A program made the position numbers and the translations under genes. Shown in pieces: positions 61,027-64,000 of a stretch of DNA of 64,000 nucleotides. Each line of letters opens with the position of its first letter. Within the stretch, counting starts at the first letter, position 1. Source of the DNA: Alteromonas sp. C1M14. GTDB lineage: Bacteria > Pseudomonadota > Gammaproteobacteria > Enterobacterales > Alteromonadaceae. The stretch spans positions 505,838 to 569,837 of the forward strand of contig NZ_JAHKQF010000002.1 of the NCBI RefSeq assembly GCF_018860965.1, given 5' to 3'. The notes below the pieces were generated by a model. The model worked only from the letters and a program-made list of their open reading frames with translations. It did no database searches and had not been told where the DNA came from.

Positions 61027-62001
61027 ATGATGATATTCCTTAGTGTGGTAACGGTTTTATGCCTATTTACCACTGTTGCACCCCATTTACCGGGTAAGCA
61101 TTGGCTAATTCGGGTATGGGAATTTCCCCGTGTACAATTAGCATTTATTTATACCGCCACCTTGCTGATGTGGATGTTTAGCTATGCCCCCTATCCGCTG
61201 CTGTCGACGTTCATGCAGTTGATGTTGTTGATTGCATTAGGGTATCAATTAGCATGGGTACTGCCATATACCTGTATTTGGCCTAAACAGGTAAAACAGG
61301 TTGATGACAGTAACAGCAGTGATGACACCCTCAGCATTCTTACAAGCAATGTGTATATGCCAAATGACAATGTTGCCGGCCTCATTGACTTGGTAGAACA
61401 ATATCAACCTGACATTTTAGTTACCCTAGAAACTAACAAGAAATGGGAGCGAGGCCTTCGCTCACTTGAAAAGGATTATCCCTATCGAATGGCTTGCCCA
61501 CTAGAAAACTTGTACGGCATGCACCTTTTCAGCAAAAAGCCTTTCAGTGACGAAAAACTAAGATTTATCGTAGAGTCTGACGTGCCATCCATGGAAATTT
61601 ACCTTAACTTAGCGGGACAGCCGGTGAAAGTTTACTTTGTCCATCCAAAGCCGCCCAGCCCTACCGAAAATGAGTCGGCAGCGCCACGGGATAGAGAATT
61701 AAAGTTAGTGGGTCATGAGTGTGCCAAACAGACATGTCCGGTAATCGTTACCGGCGATTTAAACGACGTCGCTTGGTCACCCACGACGCGAATTTTTCGT
61801 AAAATTAGTGGTGCTCAAGACCCTCGAATTGGACGAGGCTTCTTTAACACGTTTCATGCTAAGTACCCCATCATACGCTGGCCACTTGATCATGTTTTTC
61901 ACAGTAAGGAATTTGAATTAGTCACCATAAAACGATTACCCGGCTACGGCTCTGATCACTTTCCGCTATACACAAAATTAAAATTGACGGGGAAAAGGTA
62001 G
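61027..62001 (+). CDS. membrane-anchored endonuclease/exonuclease/phosphatase-family protein
   Basis: A 324-residue protein: three hydrophobic N-terminal segments (about 1-85), then an EEP domain (about 105-320). Catalytic residues seen: ILTSNVYMPN, VTLETNKKW (metal Glu), VTGDLNDVAWSPT (Asp/Asn) and YGSDHFPLYTKL (Asp-His). The TM block plus EEP layout is common in uncharacterised proteins that may act on lipids or nucleic acid outside the membrane. Two adjacent ATG codons start it. Substrate unknown. Confidence 0.82.
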   Translation: MMIFLSVVTVLCLFTTVAPHLPGKHWLIRVWEFPRVQLAFIYTATLLMWMFSYAPYPLLSTFMQLMLLIALGYQLAWVLPYTCIWPKQVKQVDDSNSSDDTLSILTSNVYMPNDNVAGLIDLVEQYQPDILVTLETNKKWERGLRSLEKDYPYRMACPLENLYGMHLFSKKPFSDEKLRFIVESDVPSMEIYLNLAGQPVKVYFVHPKPPSPTENESAAPRDRELKLVGHECAKQTCPVIVTGDLNDVAWSPTTRIFRKISGAQDPRIGRGFFNTFHAKYPIIRWPLDHVFHSKEFELVTIKRLPGYGSDHFPLYTKLKLTGKR

Positions 62002-62007
62002 GCGATG

Positions 62008-62043
62008 TTCCCGAATAAACATACGCTGATGCTTATTCGGGAA
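62008..62043. terminator. 11-bp inverted repeat between convergent genes
   Basis: TTCCCGAATAA (62008-62018) pairs with TTATTCGGGAA (62033-62043), loop 14. It lies just past the EEP gene stop and before the response regulator's end. No clear T-run follows on either strand, so termination is likely but may need other factors. Confidence 0.55.
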
Positions 62044-62088
62044 AAACAATTTACGTGATGACAAACCCAATTGTAAGTTAAACGGGTT

Positions 62089-62472
62089 TTAAGCAGAAAT
62101 GGGTAGCTTTTCTCGTTCTTTGAGATGCTGGCAACGGTGAGCGATTTCTCTGTAATCACTGGGGTCAGCAACACAGTCGTCTGCGTTGCACGACATCATC
62201 TGCTCACTATGTTGGTTGGATGTCATCAGTAACACTGGCGTATCTGATTGAGCTTTAATTTTATTGCAGATTTCGGCCCCAGAAAGATCTGGCATAGCTT
62301 CATCCACTACAATCGCATCGTAATCTGTCTTGGCACAAAATCGCAGCGCTAATTTACCACTGGCGGCGAAATCCACATCCCAACCCAACCCGGCTATGTA
62401 GCTAGTCAAAGGACTGGCGAGTACAGGATCATCTTCCACCACAAGAATTCGCAATATCATACGTGGGGTCAT
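62089..62472 (-). CDS. stand-alone receiver domain, atypical
   Basis: A 127-residue receiver without an output domain. Acidic pocket VVEDD (11-15), acceptor D57 in AIVVDEAMPDLSG, and T84 in LLMTSN are present. The conserved lysine before the final loop is replaced (VADP, Asp103 where KP is usual), so phosphorylation chemistry or switching may differ. AGGAGG precedes the ATG by a good distance. No kinase is adjacent; it could serve any of the window's kinases. Confidence 0.85.
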   Translation of the reverse strand: MTPRMILRILVVEDDPVLASPLTSYIAGLGWDVDFAASGKLALRFCAKTDYDAIVVDEAMPDLSGAEICNKIKAQSDTPVLLMTSNQHSEQMMSCNADDCVADPSDYREIAHRCQHLKEREKLPISA

Positions 62473-62887
62473 TATTGCCTCCTTGTTTTTCTTCTCTCAC
62501 ACTTATCTTTCACAGGGTAGACACCCTTACTAAAGAAAACTCAAGGCTCAAAAACAACGCTCAGCTTTGACTCTCGAATTAATTAAAGCAGAATGCAAGC
62601 CAATATGACATAGCTCGACAAAACGCTTCCCTTTTGAAAGGACAAGGTTTAAATATTCTTTACGCTATACGCAGAAAAAATAAAAAAATGCTTTGTATAC
62701 AGGCTAATGCAAACCTAGAAAAATTGGTAAGACAACCTTACCATTAAATGATTTAAGAAAACAACTTTCCTAAAAGAGACGAGAAAAAGCGCGCAAATAC
62801 GCCATCGTGCCACCATTTCGCCCGAACATGGTCATTTATTGTGCAAGGCGTGATAAAGAACGTTATAGCATCTATGACGTTGCAGGG
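62473..62887. other. intergenic region with a 7-bp palindrome
   Basis: 415 bases between the receiver gene and the two-TM gene. TGGTAAG-ACAAC-CTTACCA (62725-62743) is a perfect inverted repeat; ATTGGTAAGAC resembles GntR/FadR-subfamily operators, but no GntR gene is near. The rest is AT-rich. No gene called. Confidence 0.4.
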
Positions 62888-63430
62888 TTAAGACAATGCC
62901 AAAAATGCAGAGACTTTCTTACAAGCTTTATCCCGAGAGATAAAATGAGCAAGAGCCAAAAGTCTGTCGTCTCGAGGCCAAACCGCTTTGTTCAGTATTT
63001 TGGCATCTTCTTCAGATAACCGTTCCGTATCTAAGATAAGCGCCAGGGCTTTTTTATTTGGCTTTATAAGCGTAGGTTCTATCGTCTTCACCAAGCTTTT
63101 GGGTACACAAATAAATTCTCGCTTAGGGGGATCTCGGACAACACAAACCTCATTGTCTGCGCCGATTAACGCAGGCCAGCCTTCAGCTATTCGGCTTTGG
63201 GCAAACATGGCCAGGGTGAAGGCAATAAGAATACCAAACACTGTGAGTTGAAATGTTTGACTGAGTCCAGGAGCAAGTACAACGATAATCGCCACTATTA
63301 CCGAAAAAAGAGACCAAGCAGCAAAAACCCGACGCATTGCTTTTGGACTAATGCCAGAGAACACCACCGCATGCTTAAGTTGCTCTTTCTCTAGGACTTT
63401 AATTTGAATATTGTTCGCTGAAGACACCAC
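62888..63430 (-). CDS. two-TM protein of unknown function
   Basis: A 180-residue protein with a GTG start (63430; AGGTG ahead, a second GTG follows). A cytosolic N-terminus (about 35 residues) is followed by two TM helices (about 36-54 and 60-78) and a C-terminal domain with DNEVCVVRDPPKREFICVP and KKALALILDTERLSEEDA. The pattern resembles bacterial PH-like membrane proteins, but I cannot name a family. Minus strand, single gene, divergent from the TonB receptor gene. Confidence 0.65.
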   Translation of the reverse strand: MVSSANNIQIKVLEKEQLKHAVVFSGISPKAMRRVFAAWSLFSVIVAIIVVLAPGLSQTFQLTVFGILIAFTLAMFAQSRIAEGWPALIGADNEVCVVRDPPKREFICVPKSLVKTIEPTLIKPNKKALALILDTERLSEEDAKILNKAVWPRDDRLLALAHFISRDKACKKVSAFLALS

Positions 63431-63592
63431 ATTACACCTGGGGGAATAAGTTTATCGTTAAAAACTATAACGGAATCGCTTAAACAGCAAGTCGCCCTTA
63501 GTATGATAGCGAAGCCGCAACGTTTTTAACTTCATAATTTACAACAGTATGGCGTTCACGCTGATAGGTTTCAATGAGTTTGATGATACAGG

Positions 63593-63609
63593 TGCGACAA
63601 TCTGTCGCA
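63593..63609. promoter_or_regulatory. palindrome upstream of the TonB receptor gene
   Basis: TGCGACA-ATC-TGTCGCA is a perfect 17-base inverted repeat 61 bases before the receptor's GTG. TAAAAT near 63633 could be a -10 site. It is a likely operator for a metal- or nutrient-responsive regulator not in this window. Confidence 0.45.
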
Positions 63610-63669
63610 TAGCCCGAACAATATCCGCGCACTAAAATACCGGCCTTTTCAATAATCAGGAAATATTCG

Positions 63670-64000
63670 GTGAATCAATCTACTATTGCTTTATTTTCAT
63701 TATCTCCGCTGTTTTTATCCTGCGCAATGGCTCAGACTACCGATGATGTGGAAGTCATTGAAATTTCCACCAGCCCTCTATTTCTAAATCACCACGATAG
63801 CATTCAATCAAAATTAGAAGAATCGGGAGTGCAATTTTCAAGTGCTGGTGGCGCCTCTGCCCTGCCCGTATTGAACGGGATGATGGGAGATAGAATTCAG
63901 CTGTTGACCGATGGCGCCCCCACCACTGCTGCATGCGGCAACCAAATGAATCCGCCGCTCTCATATGTGGCAGCTAATGAAGTGCATGCCTTAACCGTAT
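63670..64000 (+). CDS. TonB-dependent receptor, N-terminal part (cut by window edge)
   Basis: First 110 codons of an outer-membrane receptor. GTG start with AGGA eight bases ahead; signal peptide ends near CAMAQ. The plug domain is visible: VEVIEISTSPLFL, a SALPVLNGMMGDRIQLLTDG stretch equal to the usual GARGLGGDRV-LVLVDG region, then AACGNQMNPPLSYVAANEV. ACGNxMNPPxSY is reminiscent of copper receptors of the OprC/NosA group, so copper is a guess. The barrel lies outside the window. Confidence 0.78.
   Translation, partial: MNQSTIALFSLSPLFLSCAMAQTTDDVEVIEISTSPLFLNHHDSIQSKLEESGVQFSSAGGASALPVLNGMMGDRIQLLTDGAPTTAACGNQMNPPLSYVAANEVHALTV

Noticed and set aside
62807..63019. 70-codon plus-strand frame
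   Set aside because: Mostly antisense to the two-TM protein gene; no ribosome site.
1..64000. CRISPR arrays, prophage, insertion sequences, integrons, toxin-antitoxin or defence islands
   Set aside because: No repeat-spacer pattern, transposase, integrase or recognised defence gene was seen; RecBCD is a core repair enzyme here.

Overview
The window looks like chromosome from a marine gammaproteobacterium of the order Alteromonadales, near Alteromonas, Salinimonas or Aestuariibacter. This is inferred from family content: DUF3718, DUF2789 and DUF2750 proteins, an S46 dipeptidyl-peptidase, a dimeric dUTPase, recCBD order and the divergent hdfR/maoP pair. Base composition looks even, and I found no transposase, integrase, CRISPR array or prophage. 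No rRNA is visible. The only tRNA is the first 15 bases of an initiator tRNA on the minus strand at the left edge, preceded by a good promoter.

Layout. 0-5 kb: tRNA-fMet 5' end, phhB, an MscS channel with an entericidin-like lipoprotein, two small secreted proteins, and hemN behind an FNR-type promoter. 4.8-9.8 kb: a tightly overlapped minus-strand molybdenum operon (moaB-moaC-moaD-moaE-modA-modB-modC), divergent from a moeB-like gene coupled to an aspartoacylase/AstE-like gene. 11-14.7 kb: a secreted HExxH metalloprotease and a second AstE-like protein. 14.7-23.5 kb: recC-recB-recD, with recC starting at TTG. Upstream of recC is an unannotated minus-strand locus with a sigma-54 promoter, a three-way-junction RNA and an intrinsic terminator. 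23.9-29.7 kb: dimeric dUTPase, a small cysteine-rich secreted protein, an acyl-CoA synthetase and an IorAB-type molybdenum hydroxylase.

29.7-43.5 kb: a 1410-residue propeller/GGDEF/EAL sensor, an RNase J-like protein, a DPP7-type S46 peptidase, small DUF proteins, hdfR/maoP, a PRC-barrel protein, an ArsR/rhodanese module and a LysR regulator. 43.7-52 kb is dominated by signalling: a degenerate-GGDEF/EAL protein, ExoD, then a five-gene plus-strand phosphorelay operon (NtrC-type regulator, a 74-residue protein that is only a histidine-kinase dimerisation domain, CHASE3 kinase, single-receiver regulator, triple-receiver hybrid kinase).

52-64 kb: an envelope/stress group (DUF883/YqjD-, YqjE- and YqjK-like trio, lipoproteins, four-helix protein, DUF1328, BON protein), a YfbR-like nucleotidase with HE in place of HD, a three-gene lipid-transport operon (small exported protein, MlaA, RND/MMPL transporter), an EEP-family hydrolase, a single receiver lacking the usual lysine, a two-TM protein, and the first 110 codons of a TonB-dependent receptor.

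How they connect. The mod/moa genes supply molybdate and part of molybdopterin synthesis, and IorAB in the same window is a likely consumer. moaA, moeA and mogA are not in the window. The most interesting undescribed items are the sigma-54 RNA upstream of recC, the kinase-less DHp mini-protein in the phosphorelay operon, and the ArsR/rhodanese pair.
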